From Cohnella kolymensis (GTDB lineage Bacteria; Bacillota; Bacilli; Paenibacillales; Paenibacillaceae): a stretch of 48,280 nucleotides of DNA. The DNA is taken from the NCBI RefSeq assembly GCF_000829465.1, contig NZ_JXAL01000009.1:59-48338 (forward strand), read 5' to 3'. Positions 6,315 to 17,717 of the stretch are shown here, one piece after another (position 1 is the first letter of the stretch; the number at the start of each line of letters is the position of its first letter). A program made the translations under genes and the position numbers. Under the pieces are notes generated by a model. It saw only the letters and a list, made by a program, of their open reading frames with translations. It ran no database searches and was not told the origin of the DNA.

Positions 6315-6902
6315 ATGTTGGTGCCTATGGTCGTCGAACAAACGAACCGCGGAGAACGGTCGTATGACATTTACTCAAGATTGTTGAAGGACCGCATCAT
6401 TTTTCTCGGCAGCACGATTGATGACGACGTTGCCAATCTCGTCATCGCCCAACTGCTTTTTTTGGCCGCTGAAGATCCCGAGAAGGATATCAGTCTGTAC
6501 ATCAATTCCCCCGGCGGTTCAGTTACGTCCGGCTTGGGTATTTATGATACGATGCAGTTCATCAAACCGGATGTTTCCACCATCTGCGTCGGAATGGCCG
6601 CCAGCATGGGCTCTTTGCTGCTCACAGCGGGCGCTCCGGGCAAACGCTATGCTCTGCCGAACAGCGAGATTATGATTCACCAGCCGCTGGGCGGTGTAAG
6701 AGGTCAGGCATCGGACATCAAAATCCATGCCGATTGGATTGTCAAAACGAAGGAAAAGTTGAACCGGATCTATGTAGAGCGCACCGGTCAGCCGTACGAG
6801 AAGATCGAGCGCGATACCGACCGAGATAATTTCATGAGTGCGGAAGAAGCCGTGGAGTACCGGTTAGTCGACCGTATCATCACCGCACCCATTTTGGCAT
6901 AA
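6315..6902 (+). CDS. clpP: ATP-dependent Clp protease proteolytic subunit
   Basis: A 195-residue serine protease that assembles into the double heptameric ClpP chamber and degrades substrates unfolded by ClpX or other Clp ATPases. The catalytic triad is visible: Ser97 (GMAASMG), His122 (IHQPLGG) and Asp171 (DTDRDNF). The N-terminus [21 protein letters not shown] aligns with the family and fixes the start at 6315, inside the longer open frame that begins at 6258. Length equals that of B. subtilis ClpP within two residues. clpX follows 13 bases later, so the pair forms one operon, with an inverted repeat at its promoter as a possible control site. Confidence 0.97.
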   Translation: MLVPMVVEQTNRGERSYDIYSRLLKDRIIFLGSTIDDDVANLVIAQLLFLAAEDPEKDISLYINSPGGSVTSGLGIYDTMQFIKPDVSTICVGMAASMGSLLLTAGAPGKRYALPNSEIMIHQPLGGVRGQASDIKIHADWIVKTKEKLNRIYVERTGQPYEKIERDTDRDNFMSAEEAVEYRLVDRIITAPILA

Positions 6903-6915
6903 AAGGAGTGATTTC

Positions 6916-8171
6916 ATGTTCAAATTCAGCGACGAAAAAGGTCAGTTGAAATGTTCGTTCTGCGGTAAGTCGCAGGATCAGGTGAGAAAGCTTGTCGCCG
7001 GTCCCGGCGTGTATATATGCGATGAGTGCATCGAGCTTTGCACGGAAATCGTCGAAGAGGAGCTCGGCCACGAGGAAGAGCTTGATCTGAAAGATATTCC
7101 AAAGCCGAAGGACATCCGGAACATTCTGGATCAATATGTCATCGGTCAGGAGCAAGCCAAGAAATCGTTGTCCGTAGCGGTGTACAACCATTACAAGCGG
7201 ATTAACTCCCAAGCCAAGCTTGAAGATGTCGAGCTTCAGAAGAGCAACATCATGCTTGTAGGCCCGACCGGATCGGGGAAAACGCTGCTCGCTCAGACAA
7301 TGGCCAAAATTCTGAATGTCCCGTTCGCGATCGCCGACGCGACTTCCTTGACGGAAGCCGGATATGTCGGTGAGGACGTCGAAAATATTTTGCTGAAGCT
7401 TATTCAAGCGGCAGATTACGATGTGGAGAAGGCCGAACGCGGCATCATCTACATCGATGAATTGATAAAGTGGCGCGCAAATCCGAGAACCCTTCCATTA
7501 CCCGGGACGTGTCGGGCGAAGGTGTTCAACAGGCGCTTCTCAAGATTCTGGAGGGCACGGTTGCTTCGGTTCCTCCGCAGGGCGGACGCAAGCATCCGCA
7601 TCAAGAATTTATCCAAATCGATACAACGAACATCCTGTTCATTTGCGGCGGCGCATTTGATGGTCTGGAGCAGCTCATCAAACGCAGAATCGGTAAAAAA
7701 GTGATCGGGTTCAGCTCCGCGCTGGAAGGCCAGAAAGAGATGAAGCCGGGCGAATATCTGTCTCTGGCTCAACCGGAAGATTTGCTGAAATTCGGACTTA
7801 TCCCCGAGTTTGTCGGCCGTCTGCCCGTCATCTCCACACTTGAGCCGTTGGATGAGCCAGCGCTCGTCCGCATATTGTCGGAACCGAAGAATGCGCTGGT
7901 GAAGCAATACCAGAAGCTTCTCGAGATGGACAATGTGAAGCTCGAATTCGACAAAGGCGCGCTTGAAGAGATCGCTCGCGAGGCGATCAAGCGCAATACC
8001 GGAGCGCGGGGCTTGCGGGCCATCATCGAAGGCATCATGCTTGAAGTGATGTATGAAGTGCCTTCCCGCGACGACGTCGTCAATTGCCTGGTCACCGAGA
8101 AGTCGGTCAAGGAGAAGATGGCGCCGGAACTCACCACCAAAAAAGGCAAGAAAAAAGAAGAGAGCGCGTAA
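6916..8171 (+). CDS. clpX: ClpX unfoldase, with a single-base frameshift
   Basis: ClpX is the AAA+ unfoldase that recognises substrates and feeds them to ClpP. The N-terminal zinc-binding domain has Cys13, 16, 35 and 38; Walker A GPTGSGKT is at residues 116-123, the GYVG pore loop at 149-152, and Walker B ends in Glu182. Right after this, at about 7459-7463, one base is missing (GAATTGAT where GAAATTGAT is expected). As read, the frame runs into 81 unrelated residues and stops at 7704. Restoring one base gives a continuous 418-residue protein, the normal length, with the sensor and RKH-type regions intact to the TAA at 8171. Probably a sequencing error. Start ATG 6916 has AAAGGAGTG upstream. 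Confidence 0.93.
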
Positions 8172-8221
8172 CACAGGACGAAAGCCCAAGGGCTGTACGG
8201 TGTTCGCCTAAAGCTGCCGGT

Positions 8222-8248
8222 TCCACCCCGCCGATCTGCGGGGTGGAC
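8222..8248 (+). terminator. GC-rich hairpin between clpX and ispG
   Basis: TCCACCCCGC (8222-8231) pairs with GCGGGGTGGA (8239-8248) in a perfect 10-bp stem. There is no real T-run, only CTTTGG, so it may be a weak terminator or an mRNA-stabilising hairpin. Confidence 0.5.
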
Positions 8249-8277
8249 TTTGGCGTATACGGGGGAGAAACCTTATC

Positions 8278-9375
8278 ATGTTCAAACGCACTGATACCGT
8301 GCCTGTCCGTGTCGGGAATTTGACGATCGGCGGGAACAATCAAGTCATCCTTCAAAGCATGTGTACAACCAAGACCGCTGACGTTGCCGCCACTGTGGCC
8401 GAGATCAAGCGGTTGGAGGAAGCCGGCTGCCAGCTGGTTCGTGTGACGGTGAACAACAAAGAAGCGGCGGAAGCGATCAAAGCGATCAAAAAAGAAATTT
8501 CCATTCCTTTGGTTGCCGACATTCATTTTGACTATCGTTTAGCTTTGGCGGCTATAGAGAACGGTATCGATAAAGTCCGCATCAATCCGGGCAACATCGG
8601 TCGGCGGGAAAAGGTGGAAGCCGTCGTGAACGCCTGCAAGGAGAGGGGCATCCCGATCCGGATCGGAGTTAACGCGGGTTCCCTGGAGAATCATTTGCTG
8701 GAAAAATACGGTTACCCGACTGCCGAAGCGATGGTGGAAAGCGCGCTGTTCCATATCGGCATTCTCGAGGAGCTCGATTTTCACGATATCATCGTTTCCT
8801 TGAAAGCCTCCGACGTTCCGATGGCGATAGAAGCTTATACGAAAGCGGCCGAGGTGATCCGATATCCCCTGCACCTGGGTATTACGGAAGCCGGAACTCT
8901 TTTCTCCGGTACGATCAAAAGCGCCGCAGGACTCGGTGTACTGCTTAACCAGGGTATCGGGAATACGATGCGGATTTCCTTAAGCGCCGATCCCGTGGAG
9001 GAAATCAAGGTTGCAAGAGAATTGCTCAAAACCTTCGGCCTCATCACAGATGCACCCACTTTGGTCTCCTGTCCGACATGCGGACGTCTGGATATCGATT
9101 TGTTCGCGGTAGCCAACGAAGTGGAAGGTTACCTGTCCAAATTGAAAGTTCCGATCAAAGTATCCGTGCTGGGCTGCGCGGTGAACGGCCCGGGGGAAGC
9201 GCGCGAAGCGGATATCGGCATAGCCGGCGCCCGCGGGGAAGGAATGCTTTTCCGTTATGGCGAGATGATTCGCAAAGTACCGGAAGCGGACCTCGTCGAT
9301 GAGTTGAAGAAAGAGATTGACCACATTGTTGCGGTTTATACGGAAACAGGGGTCATTCCAGGAAGGAAACATTGA
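8278..9375 (+). CDS. ispG: 4-hydroxy-3-methylbut-2-enyl diphosphate synthase
   Basis: IspG (GcpE) carries out the penultimate step of the MEP isoprenoid pathway, reducing the cyclic diphosphate MEcPP to HMBPP with a [4Fe-4S] cluster. The 365-residue bacterial short form is complete: an N-terminal TIM barrel ([26 protein letters not shown]) and a C-terminal cluster domain with CPTCGR and [10 protein letters not shown]. These supply the three cysteines that hold the cluster. Start ATG 8278 follows GGGGGAGAAA. The lipoprotein gene begins five bases after its stop and probably shares its message. It is not functionally related to its protease neighbours. Confidence 0.96.
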   Translation: MFKRTDTVPVRVGNLTIGGNNQVILQSMCTTKTADVAATVAEIKRLEEAGCQLVRVTVNNKEAAEAIKAIKKEISIPLVADIHFDYRLALAAIENGIDKVRINPGNIGRREKVEAVVNACKERGIPIRIGVNAGSLENHLLEKYGYPTAEAMVESALFHIGILEELDFHDIIVSLKASDVPMAIEAYTKAAEVIRYPLHLGITEAGTLFSGTIKSAAGLGVLLNQGIGNTMRISLSADPVEEIKVARELLKTFGLITDAPTLVSCPTCGRLDIDLFAVANEVEGYLSKLKVPIKVSVLGCAVNGPGEAREADIGIAGARGEGMLFRYGEMIRKVPEADLVDELKKEIDHIVAVYTETGVIPGRKH

Positions 9376-9379
9376 TCCG

Positions 9380-9862
9380 ATGCACAAAATATTTTATCCG
9401 CTGATGGCTGCAGCTTTGTTCATTCTGTCTTCATGCGGTTCGAATGATACGCAGCAGAACGCTCATGTTCACCATGCGCCGAACGGCGATTTACAGGAAG
9501 AGACAGCTTCTTTAGAGAAGCTGCCTTCTTTTTTGGATCATCTGTCGCCTGAAGTCGTTACGGCTTACACCGCAGCCGGCAAGCTGAAAGATACGCTGCA
9601 ATGGATTCCGTGTTTCTGCGGCTGCGGGGAAAGCGCCGGACACAAAAGCAACCTTAACTGTTTCATCAATAGTGTGCGCGAAGACGGTTCCGTTGTGTGG
9701 GACGACCATGGGACCAGGTGCGGAGTATGCCTGGAAATCGCCATCACGGCCGCGCAGCTGAAGCAGCAGGGTGCAAGCACTCTGGAGATTCGGCAGTTGA
9801 TCGATCGGCAATATTCTTCCGGGTATGGGAATCCGACGGTCACTCCTATGCCGAATGCTTAA
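9380..9862 (+). CDS. PCYCGC-motif lipoprotein
   Basis: A 160-residue predicted lipoprotein. A short hydrophobic signal ends in the lipobox LSSC, with Cys19 as the lipidation site. A histidine-containing spacer (HVHHAPNG) follows. The body has a cysteine cluster CFCGC within WIPCFCGCGESAGH, then C and HGTRCGVC, the pattern of the PCYCGC family found in Bacillus relatives. The cysteine/histidine content suggests metal binding or redox activity at the outer face of the membrane; function is not established. The ATG at 9380 has GGAAGG (9361-9366) inside the end of ispG, so expression is coupled to ispG. Confidence 0.85.
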   Translation: MHKIFYPLMAAALFILSSCGSNDTQQNAHVHHAPNGDLQEETASLEKLPSFLDHLSPEVVTAYTAAGKLKDTLQWIPCFCGCGESAGHKSNLNCFINSVREDGSVVWDDHGTRCGVCLEIAITAAQLKQQGASTLEIRQLIDRQYSSGYGNPTVTPMPNA

Positions 9863-9889
9863 TCGAATGGAATGCGGGATGATATAACA

Positions 9890-12800
9890 ATGGCTGGTAA
9901 AAAAGCGACAATTCGCGTTCTGAACAAGCAGTTGGTCCAAGAGCTGTGCGGCGCCGCTTCTTACATGCGCGGCGAGTCTTACTTCCGATCGGGTCAAGTC
10001 GACACGATTCGGAGGCTGCCTGACGGGGTTGTGCGGGCTGAAGTAAAAGGAAACGCGCGCAGCCGATACCAAGTGAGGATCGCGTTCGATGATAACGGTG
10101 ATCTCGATGCCAGCTGCGAATGCGTTGCGTATGCTCCTCAGTCTTTTTGCATGCATATCGCGGCGGTGCTCCTCGCGCTTGTAGAGGAGCAGGACGAAGC
10201 GGCCGATGTGTTAAGCGGCACGATATCCGACAGAGATAGTCATCTGACGCGCCAGGCGATATTTTTATTCGACCGGGCATTAAACCGGGGCTCCCAACCG
10301 ACAGACGGGCGCGATCGCTCCGCCGATGCGGAGCCGCTTCAGGTGGAGTATTCCTGTAAAGTACTGAGCGGCTATTCTAACAATCCGATGCTCGCTTTAT
10401 CGATGAAAATCGGTGTGTCCCGTTTGTACATCGTGCAGAAGATGAAAGAATTCTTAAAGCATGTTGACTCGGGGACACCTATGATTTTCGCCAAACACTT
10501 CACCTACGACCCTTCAGAACACTACTTTCAAGATCAGGATGCGCGAGTCATTGAGGCGCTAATCGCGGCAGCAGGCAGTGAAGAAATTTATAAAGGGCTG
10601 TTTCACACTTTTCCCACTTATTCTCACCGCGAAGAACGGATTCTGATGATCCCTCCGGCCATTTGGGGTGAACTGCTGCCTATGCTGGATCAAGTCAATA
10701 TTCGGTACGAAGACGCTGACGGGACAGGTATTCCGCTGCAACTGGCGGAAGGCCCGCTGCCGATTAGCGCACAACTGAAGCAGGCGGCCGGCGAAGGGTA
10801 TCAGCTGGAAATTGAGGGACTCAAGAATGCGGTATTCCTCGAGAACTACGGCATGGCCATTATCGACGGCGTGTTTTACAAAGCCGATGCCGACGAGCTG
10901 AAGCGTATTGCAGAGCTGAAAAACCTTTTTCATCACGAGAAGCATACGCGGCTGCTCATATCCGACGAGCAGATCGAGCCGTTCATCGATCGGGTCGTTC
11001 GGGGTCTGAAACAATTTGCAGATGTGACCATATCGCCCCAAATCGCCGACCGGATCGTCAATCCTCCGCTCAAGGCCGAGCTTCATCTGGATTTCGAGGA
11101 TGACAGGCTCGTGGCAAAGCTGGAGTACATTTACGGAGAAATTGTCATCGTCCCGCTTTCGCATAACGAGATGGCACCGCCGAGAGCCGACGTGATCCTG
11201 ATGAGAGATCTGGAGAAGGAAAACAGGATCATGGGGCTTATCGAACGGTCGTCGTTCAAGTTTAACGGCCGGGAAGTGTATCTGGATAACGAAGAAGACA
11301 TCTACGATTTTCTATTTCAGATACTGCCCCAATTGGAAGAGCATGTGGAGATTTACGCTACGTCTTCCGTGAAATCCGTTCTCCGCACGGTCGAATTCCG
11401 GCCCAAAGCGCGTCTTGATGTTGATGTCGGCACGAACTGGCTGGAAGTCTCATTCGACATGGAAGGCATGGATGACGAGCAAATTCAGAATCTTCTGCGC
11501 AATGTCGTTGAGAAAAAGAAATATTACCGTATGCCCGACGGAGCTTTCCTGTCTCTTGAGCAGGAAGGGTTTAGAGAAATTCATCGGCTGTTCGACGAAC
11601 TGGATTTGCGGAAGCCTGAAATGAACGGAAGCCGAATACGCCTGCCTGCCGTGAAAAGCTTTCAGCTGATGGACCAATTCGGCAATACGCCCGGCGTACA
11701 GCTCGGCAAGACGCTGCGCAAGCTTTGGGACAACCTTCGGAATCCCGATAACCTGGACTTTGAAGTGCCTCCGGGTTTGGATCCCATTCTCCGCGATTAT
11801 CAGAAGTACGGTTTTCAATGGTTGAAGACCTTATCTCACTACGGGTTGGGCGGCATTCTGGCGGATGATATGGGCTTGGGCAAAACGATTCAAAGCATCG
11901 CCTATATCGCTTCGGAGACGAACAAGGGATCTGGTGAAGATGGGGCGGCCGCGCCGGTACTGATCGTGTGTCCGGCTTCGCTCATTTACAACTGGGAACG
12001 CGAATGCAAGAAGTTCGCCCCTCAGCTCAGAACGATCGTCGCCGCAGGAGACCGGCAGGAAAGGACCGAGCTGATGTCCGACACCTCCGATGCCGACGTC
12101 TGGATCACCTCCTACCCTCTGCTGCGGCGGGACATCGACTGGTACGAAAAGCAAACGTTCCGGGCGCTTTTTCTGGACGAGGCGCAAGCGATTAAAAACC
12201 ATGCGTCGCTGACTGCCCATGCGGTTCGCAGGCTGCGTGCAGGACAGCGCTTTGCGCTGACCGGCACCCCGATCGAGAATTCGCTTGAAGAGCTGTGGTC
12301 CATTTTTGACGCGGTATTTCCGGGTTTATTCGCGGGGAGAAAGTCATTCTCGGATCTTCCCAGGGACAAAGTCTCCCGTATGGTACGACCGTTTATCCTT
12401 CGCAGGCTCAAGCGCGAGGTGCTGACCGAGCTTCCGGACAAAATCGAAAGCGTGCAGCCGTCCGAGCTGTCCACCGAGCAGAAACAGCTCTATTTGGGTT
12501 ATCTGGAAAAGCTGCAGAGCGATGTGGCGCGTGACTTGGCGGCGAACGGTTTCCAGAAAAGCAGGATGAAGATATTAGCCGGCTTAACGAGACTGCGGCA
12601 GCTTTGCTGCCATCCGGCATTGTTCATCGATGGATACGAGGGCTCCTCAGGCAAGCTCGAACAGCTCCTCGAAATTATCGACGAGTGTCTGGCGAGCGGC
12701 AAACGGATGCTCATTTTCTCGCAGTTCACCTCCATGCTGGCTATCATCCGGGGCAAGCTTGACGAGATGCGGCTGCCGTACTTTTATCTGGACGGATCCA

Positions 12801-13158
12801 CCCCGTCTGCCGAGCGTGTTGAAATGTGCCAGGAGTTCAACGACGGGGCCCGCGACATGTTCCTGATCTCCCTCAAGGCCGGCGGCACCGGGTTGAATTT
12901 AACCGGGGCGGATACAGTGGTGCTCTACGATTTATGGTGGAATCCCGCGGTCGAGCAGCAGGCTGCGGACCGGGCGCACCGGATCGGCCAGAAGAACGTC
13001 GTGCAGGTGATCCGACTTGTTGCACAGGGTACGATCGAAGAGAAAATGCTGGAGCTGCAGCAGCGTAAAAAGACTTGATCGAAGAAATCATTCAGCCTGG
13101 GAATGCCGCCCTGTCCACTCTGACCGAGGAGGATATCCGCGAGCTGCTCCAAATCTGA
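9890..13158 (+). CDS. SWIM/SNF2 helicase, frameshifted near C-terminus
   Basis: A large SNF2-family ATPase, about 1089 residues when reconstructed. The N-terminal SWIM zinc motif is seen around residues 75-95 (CEC ... FCMH). A long middle domain of the bacterial SNF2 type follows, then the ATPase: Walker A in DDMGLGKT, DEAQ box (FLDEAQAIKN), ALTGTPIEN, and the helicase C-terminal half with GGTGLNL and ADRAHRIGQ. Such proteins translocate on double-stranded DNA; in bacteria a role in RNA polymerase or nucleoprotein remodelling is likely, not proven. One A is missing from the A-run at 13067-13071; restoring it gives the expected tail ending at 13158. As read, the protein stops at 13078. The start could also be the ATG at 9872. 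Confidence 0.93.
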
Positions 13159-13218
13159 ATGTATCCGACCCTGACGACGACTACATCCTCCGATATTCGG
13201 GCAATACTACCAAGTATT

Positions 13219-13327
13219 GTGCGACTGATTGCAAGCGATCATCGATCGCGCACAGTCGTCACCGTGCGACTTTGCCGGCGCTTTCGGGCCGCGCGCAGTC
13301 GTCACAGGCCCGGGTGTCGGTTTTTTT
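13219..13327. repeat. Structured intergenic region with direct repeats
   Basis: The 224-bp gap before lonB contains two near-identical 15-mers (13248-13262 and 13291-13305, one mismatch), the octamer GTGCGACT twice (13219 and 13264), and a nested palindrome with GCGATC/GATCGC (13235-13249) inside CGACTG/CAGTCG (13222-13258). A T-run at 13321-13327 ends the block. It may serve as the terminator of the helicase gene, but no single classic hairpin directly precedes the T-run. Confidence 0.45.
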
Positions 13328-13382
13328 GTCTTGAAAAGAATGCAGCGCCTTCAGAGGGCGTTATTGGGGAGGATGGACTTCT

Positions 13383-15149
13383 GTGTCATTAAGCGCTGTA
13401 CTTATGCTCGTTCAAGTCTTTTTTGCCGTTGTTATCGGCATTTATTTCTGGAACTTGCTCCGTAACCAGAAAAGCAACCGCAGTGCCGTCGATCGCGAAT
13501 CCCGCAAGGAAATGGACAAGCTGCGCAAGCTGAGATCCATTTCGTTAACGAAGCCGTTGTCTGAGAAAACGAGGCCGGCAAGCATTACGGACATTGTCGG
13601 GCAAAAGGAAGGGCTGCGCGCGCTTAAGGCTGCTTTATGCAGCAGCAACCCTCAGCATGTGCTCGTCTACGGACCCCCAGGGGTCGGCAAAACGGCTGCA
13701 GCGAGGGTCATTCTAGAGGAAGCCAAAAAGAACAAGCTGTCTCCATTCCGGCAGGACGCCAAGTTTACCGAAATCGATGCGACGACGGCTCGTTTCGATG
13801 AGCGAGGCGATCCGCGGATCCGCTCATCGGTTCCGTCCATGACCCGATTTATCAGGGTGGCAGGGGCGATGGGCGTAGCCGGGATTCCGCAGCCGAAGCC
13901 CGGAGCCGTCACCAAGGCCCATGGCGGGATCCTGTTTATCGATGAGATCGGCGAACTGCACCCGATACAGCTGAATAAGCTGTTAAAAGTGTTGGAGGAT
14001 CGCAAGGTGTTCCTTGAGAGCGCCTATTACCATTCGGAAGACGGCAACATACCGATGTATATACATGATATTTTCCAGAACGGCTTGCCTGCGGATTTTC
14101 GTCTGGTGGGCGCGACCACCAGGTCGCCGGGCGATCTGCCACCTGCTCTGCGCAGCCGCTGTATGGAAGTGTTTTTCCGGCCTTTGCTGCCTGCGGAAAT
14201 CGGGCAGATTGCGGAGAATGCGATTCAGAAGATCGGCTTTCAGCCGCAGCCTGAGGCTATTGAGGTTGTCAAACGGTACGCCACGAACGGCCGCGAGGCT
14301 GTCAACATTATTCAATTGGCCGCCGGCCTGTCATTGTCGGAAAACCGTGAGCAGCTTGGTGCCGAGGACGTGGAATGGGTGGTGAACAGCAGCCAGCTGC
14401 CGCCGAGGCCCGACCGCAAAATTCCTGCGGAGCCGCAGGTGGGACTGGTCAACGGATTGGCGGTTTACGGCCCGAACATGGGTGCGCTGCTGGAAATCGA
14501 GGTCACGGCGATTCCTGCAGCCGCCGGGCGGGGCCAGTTCAATATCACCGGAGTTGTAGATGAAGAAGAACTCGGGGGCGGTCAGCGCACGCTGCGCAGA
14601 AAAGGCATGGCCAAAGGTTCTTTGGACAATGTGTTGACGGTGCTGCGCCGCAACGGTTTCCAGCCTGAAAATTACGATCTGCATATTAACTTTCCCGGAG
14701 GTACTCCGGTGGATGGGCCGTCGGCAGGGGTAGCCATGGCTGTTGCGATTGCATCTGCAATGACCGGGAAACCGGTCGATAACAAGCTGGCGCTGACAGG
14801 AGAGATCAGCATCCACGGCGGCGTTAAGCCGGTAGGCGGAGTCATTGCCAAAGTGGAGGCGGCGTTCCAAGCCGGCGCCAAGACCGTCATCATTCCGAAA
14901 GAGAATTGGCAGGCCATCTTCGAGGGGCTGGAGGACGTCAAGGTGATACCGGTCGATCGGATGGAAGAGGTTTTCCGCCACGTGTTCGGGGACGAAATGA
15001 TGCAGACGGAGAACCGCTGGCAAATCGCCGAACTTCCCGTGGCCGCGGACACTTTTGCGGCCGCCCCGGCAGGCTCCATCCTGCATGCGGGCACGGTCCA
15101 ACAGGAATCCGGCGCACGGGATGCGTCCACTTCCCGGTTACAAGGGTAA
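13383..15149 (+). CDS. lonB: Membrane-anchored Lon-type protease LonB
   Basis: LonB is the sporulation-associated Lon homologue of Bacillus relatives. This 588-residue copy has an N-terminal membrane helix (residues 4-24, LSAVLMLVQVFFAVVIGIYF), an AAA+ domain with Walker A GPPGVGKT (97-104) and Walker B GGILFIDEIGEL (181-192), and a Lon protease domain whose Ser-Lys dyad is Ser447 (DGPSAG) and Lys490 (GGVIAK). It lacks the Lon substrate-binding N-domain, as expected for LonB. The start is GTG 13383, with GGAGGA 8-10 bases upstream. In B. subtilis lonB is made in the forespore; no clear sigma-F site was recognised here. The C-terminal 45 residues are alanine-rich and poorly conserved. Confidence 0.95.
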   Translation: MSLSAVLMLVQVFFAVVIGIYFWNLLRNQKSNRSAVDRESRKEMDKLRKLRSISLTKPLSEKTRPASITDIVGQKEGLRALKAALCSSNPQHVLVYGPPGVGKTAAARVILEEAKKNKLSPFRQDAKFTEIDATTARFDERGDPRIRSSVPSMTRFIRVAGAMGVAGIPQPKPGAVTKAHGGILFIDEIGELHPIQLNKLLKVLEDRKVFLESAYYHSEDGNIPMYIHDIFQNGLPADFRLVGATTRSPGDLPPALRSRCMEVFFRPLLPAEIGQIAENAIQKIGFQPQPEAIEVVKRYATNGREAVNIIQLAAGLSLSENREQLGAEDVEWVVNSSQLPPRPDRKIPAEPQVGLVNGLAVYGPNMGALLEIEVTAIPAAAGRGQFNITGVVDEEELGGGQRTLRRKGMAKGSLDNVLTVLRRNGFQPENYDLHINFPGGTPVDGPSAGVAMAVAIASAMTGKPVDNKLALTGEISIHGGVKPVGGVIAKVEAAFQAGAKTVIIPKENWQAIFEGLEDVKVIPVDRMEEVFRHVFGDEMMQTENRWQIAELPVAADTFAAAPAGSILHAGTVQQESGARDASTSRLQG

Positions 15150-15176
15150 TGAACATTGTAGGAACATAGCCGTCCT

Positions 15177-15195
15177 GAGGGGCGGCCCTCTTTTT
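15177..15195 (+). terminator. Terminator of lonB
   Basis: GAGGG (15177-15181), loop GCGG, CCCTC (15186-15190) and TTTTT (15191-15195). The T-run overlaps the start of the lonA promoter. Confidence 0.65.
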
Positions 15196-15222
15196 GCGGC
15201 AGGAGATCACATTTGGTACAAT
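15194..15222 (+). promoter_or_regulatory. Promoter of lonA
   Basis: TTGCGG (15194-15199) and TACAAT (15217-15222) are 17 bases apart, and TGG precedes the -10 as an extended element. Confidence 0.65.
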
Positions 15223-15260
15223 GACTGGAGTATTCCAATTATTCCAGAGGAGGGCGAATC

Positions 15261-17699
15261 ATGGGTTCGAGCAAACCGAAAAGTCGTTCCATCCCTTTGC
15301 TGCCCCTGCGCGGGCTGCTCGTCTATCCCAGCATGGTGCTTCATCTGGATGTTGGCCGTGAGAAATCGGTCAAAGCACTGGAACAATGCATGGTGGACGA
15401 TCATATGATTCTGCTCTGCTCCCAATCTGAGGTCAACATTGAGGAGCCGACGCAGGAAGATATTTATCAGGTTGGAACAATTGCGAAAGTACGTCAGATG
15501 TTGAAGCTTCCTAACGGCACGATCCGCGTTCTCGTCGAAGGCGTCAGCCGGGCGGAGATTGAGCAATACTTGCCTAATGAAGAATTTTATGAAGTATTGG
15601 CGCATGAGCTGCAAGAAGGGCCGAGCAACGATTCCGAGCTGGATGCGCTCATGCGCGCCGTGCTCAGCCAATTCGAGCATTATATCAACCTTTCCAAGAA
15701 GGTGACCCCGGAGACGCTGGCCGCAGTATCGGACATCGATCAGCCGGGCCGTTTGGCCGATGTCATTACGAGTCATCTGTCGCTGAAGATCAAAGATAAG
15801 CAAGAGATTCTCGAGACTGTCGACGTTCGTCCGCGGCTCGAGAAGCTGCTGGATTTTCTCAATAACGAACGTGAAGTGCTGGAACTGGAACGCAAGATTA
15901 GCCAGCGCGTGAAGAAACAGATGGAGAAAACCCAGAAGGAATATTACCTTCGGGAGCAGATGAAAGCTATTCAGAAAGAACTGGGCGATAAGGAAGGCCG
16001 CGCCGGCGAGGTCGAGGAATTGAGAGCGCAGCTCGCCGAAGCCGATTTGCCGGAGAAAATCGCGGCAAAAGTGGAGAAGGAAATCGATCGTCTTGAGAAG
16101 ATGCCCGCATCCTCGGCCGAAGGGGCCGTTATCCGCACTTATGTAGAGTGGCTGCTCGCCTTGCCGTGGAACAAACAGACGGAAGACGATCTCGACATCT
16201 CCAAAGCGGAAAAAATTATGGAACAAGAGCACTATGGTCTCGAGAAGCCGAAAGAGCGTGTTCTTGAATATCTGGCCGTTCAGAAGCTGGTCAAGAAACT
16301 TAAAGGTCCGATACTGTGTCTTGTGGGGCCTCCCGGCGTCGGTAAGACCTCGCTGGCCCGTTCGATCGCAACATCGCTGGGCCGGGAATTCGTGCGGATT
16401 TCGCTGGGCGGCGTTCGTGATGAGGCGGAGATCCGCGGTCACCGCCGTACTTATGTCGGCGCGATGCCTGACCGCATCGTTCAAGGCATGCGGAATGCGG
16501 GAACCGCTAACCCGGTGTTCCTGCTCGACGAAATCGACAAGATGGCCATGGACTTCCGCGGAGACCCGTCATCGGCGCTGCTTGAGGTTCTGGATCCCGA
16601 GCAGAATGCGACCTTCAGCGATCATTACATTGAGATGCCGTTTGACCTTTCCAATGTCATGTTCGTGACGACAGCGAACGTGATGCATAACATACCGCGT
16701 CCTCTGTTGGACCGGATGGAGCTGCTTTACATTCCGGGCTACACCGAACTCGAGAAGCTGCAAATTGCTCAGCGCCACCTGCTTCCAAAGCAGAAGCGCG
16801 ACCACGGGTTGGCTGAAGATCAACTCGTTATGGAAAGCGAAGCCTTGTTAGCTATGATCCGGGAGTATACACGCGAAGCGGGCGTCCGCAACATGGAACA
16901 GCAGCTTGCATCGATTTGCCGGAAAGCGGCTAAGGCGATTGTCGCGGATCCAAGCGCAGCTCCTTACGTGGTGGATGCCGCTCGATTAAAGGAATTGCTC
17001 GGTCCGGGCAAATACCGCTACGGTATGGCGGAGATGGAGGATCAGATCGGTGCGGTTACCGGACTTGCATGGACGGAAGTGGGCGGCGACACGCTGGTCA
17101 TCGAAGTCACGGTGATGCCCGGCAGCGGCAAGCTGACTTTAACCGGCCAGCTGGGCGACGTCATGAAAGAATCGGCCCAGGCAGCTTTCAGCTACACGCG
17201 CAGCCGCGCCAAGGAACTCGGAATCGATCCGCAATTCCATGACAAGAACGACATTCATATTCATATTCCTGAAGGGGCGATCCCCAAAGATGGACCATCT
17301 GCCGGTATTACGATGGCTACGGCCTTGATATCGGCGCTTACCGGAAGACGTGTGTCCAGAGCAGTTGCGATGACCGGCGAAATCACCTTGCGCGGTCGTG
17401 TGCTTCCGATCGGGGGGCTTAAGGAGAAGTCCTTGGCGGCGCATCGGGCCGGAATTACGAAGGTGCTCATACCGAAGGATAACGAGCGCGATTTGAGGGA
17501 TATTCCGGAAAGCGTCCGGGAGGATATGACTTTCGTTCCGGTATCGCACATGGATGAGGTGCTCCAGCATGCCTTGGCCGAACCGTTCGGCCGGCAGCCT
17601 TCGGGTTCCGAAGACAATGAGATGCAGAATGGAAACCCTGCGCTTAGACCTGCGGTCGATAATAAACCGGAGGATACGCCGCCTGTCGGCACACATTGA
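15261..17699 (+). CDS. lonA: ATP-dependent protease LonA
   Basis: A full-length, 812-residue Lon protease that degrades misfolded and regulatory proteins in the cytoplasm. The N-domain ([12 protein letters not shown]) spans about residues 10-200, a coiled-coil follows, the AAA+ module has Walker A GPPGVGKT at 356-363 and Walker [10 protein letters not shown] at 419-427, and the protease domain has Ser680 (KDGPSAG) and Lys723 (GGLKEK). Start ATG 15261 follows GGAGGGCG. The tail after residue 785 is hydrophilic and variable. engB begins 18 bases after the stop and is likely co-transcribed, the same arrangement as in B. subtilis (lonA-ysxC). Confidence 0.97.
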   Translation: MGSSKPKSRSIPLLPLRGLLVYPSMVLHLDVGREKSVKALEQCMVDDHMILLCSQSEVNIEEPTQEDIYQVGTIAKVRQMLKLPNGTIRVLVEGVSRAEIEQYLPNEEFYEVLAHELQEGPSNDSELDALMRAVLSQFEHYINLSKKVTPETLAAVSDIDQPGRLADVITSHLSLKIKDKQEILETVDVRPRLEKLLDFLNNEREVLELERKISQRVKKQMEKTQKEYYLREQMKAIQKELGDKEGRAGEVEELRAQLAEADLPEKIAAKVEKEIDRLEKMPASSAEGAVIRTYVEWLLALPWNKQTEDDLDISKAEKIMEQEHYGLEKPKERVLEYLAVQKLVKKLKGPILCLVGPPGVGKTSLARSIATSLGREFVRISLGGVRDEAEIRGHRRTYVGAMPDRIVQGMRNAGTANPVFLLDEIDKMAMDFRGDPSSALLEVLDPEQNATFSDHYIEMPFDLSNVMFVTTANVMHNIPRPLLDRMELLYIPGYTELEKLQIAQRHLLPKQKRDHGLAEDQLVMESEALLAMIREYTREAGVRNMEQQLASICRKAAKAIVADPSAAPYVVDAARLKELLGPGKYRYGMAEMEDQIGAVTGLAWTEVGGDTLVIEVTVMPGSGKLTLTGQLGDVMKESAQAAFSYTRSRAKELGIDPQFHDKNDIHIHIPEGAIPKDGPSAGITMATALISALTGRRVSRAVAMTGEITLRGRVLPIGGLKEKSLAAHRAGITKVLIPKDNERDLRDIPESVREDMTFVPVSHMDEVLQHALAEPFGRQPSGSEDNEMQNGNPALRPAVDNKPEDTPPVGTH

Positions 17700-17717
17700 T
17701 GGGAGACGTCACGTACC

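Noticed and set aside
15207..16484. 425-codon minus-strand frame opposite lonA
   Set aside because: Shadow of lonA; lonA has all catalytic motifs and a good start.
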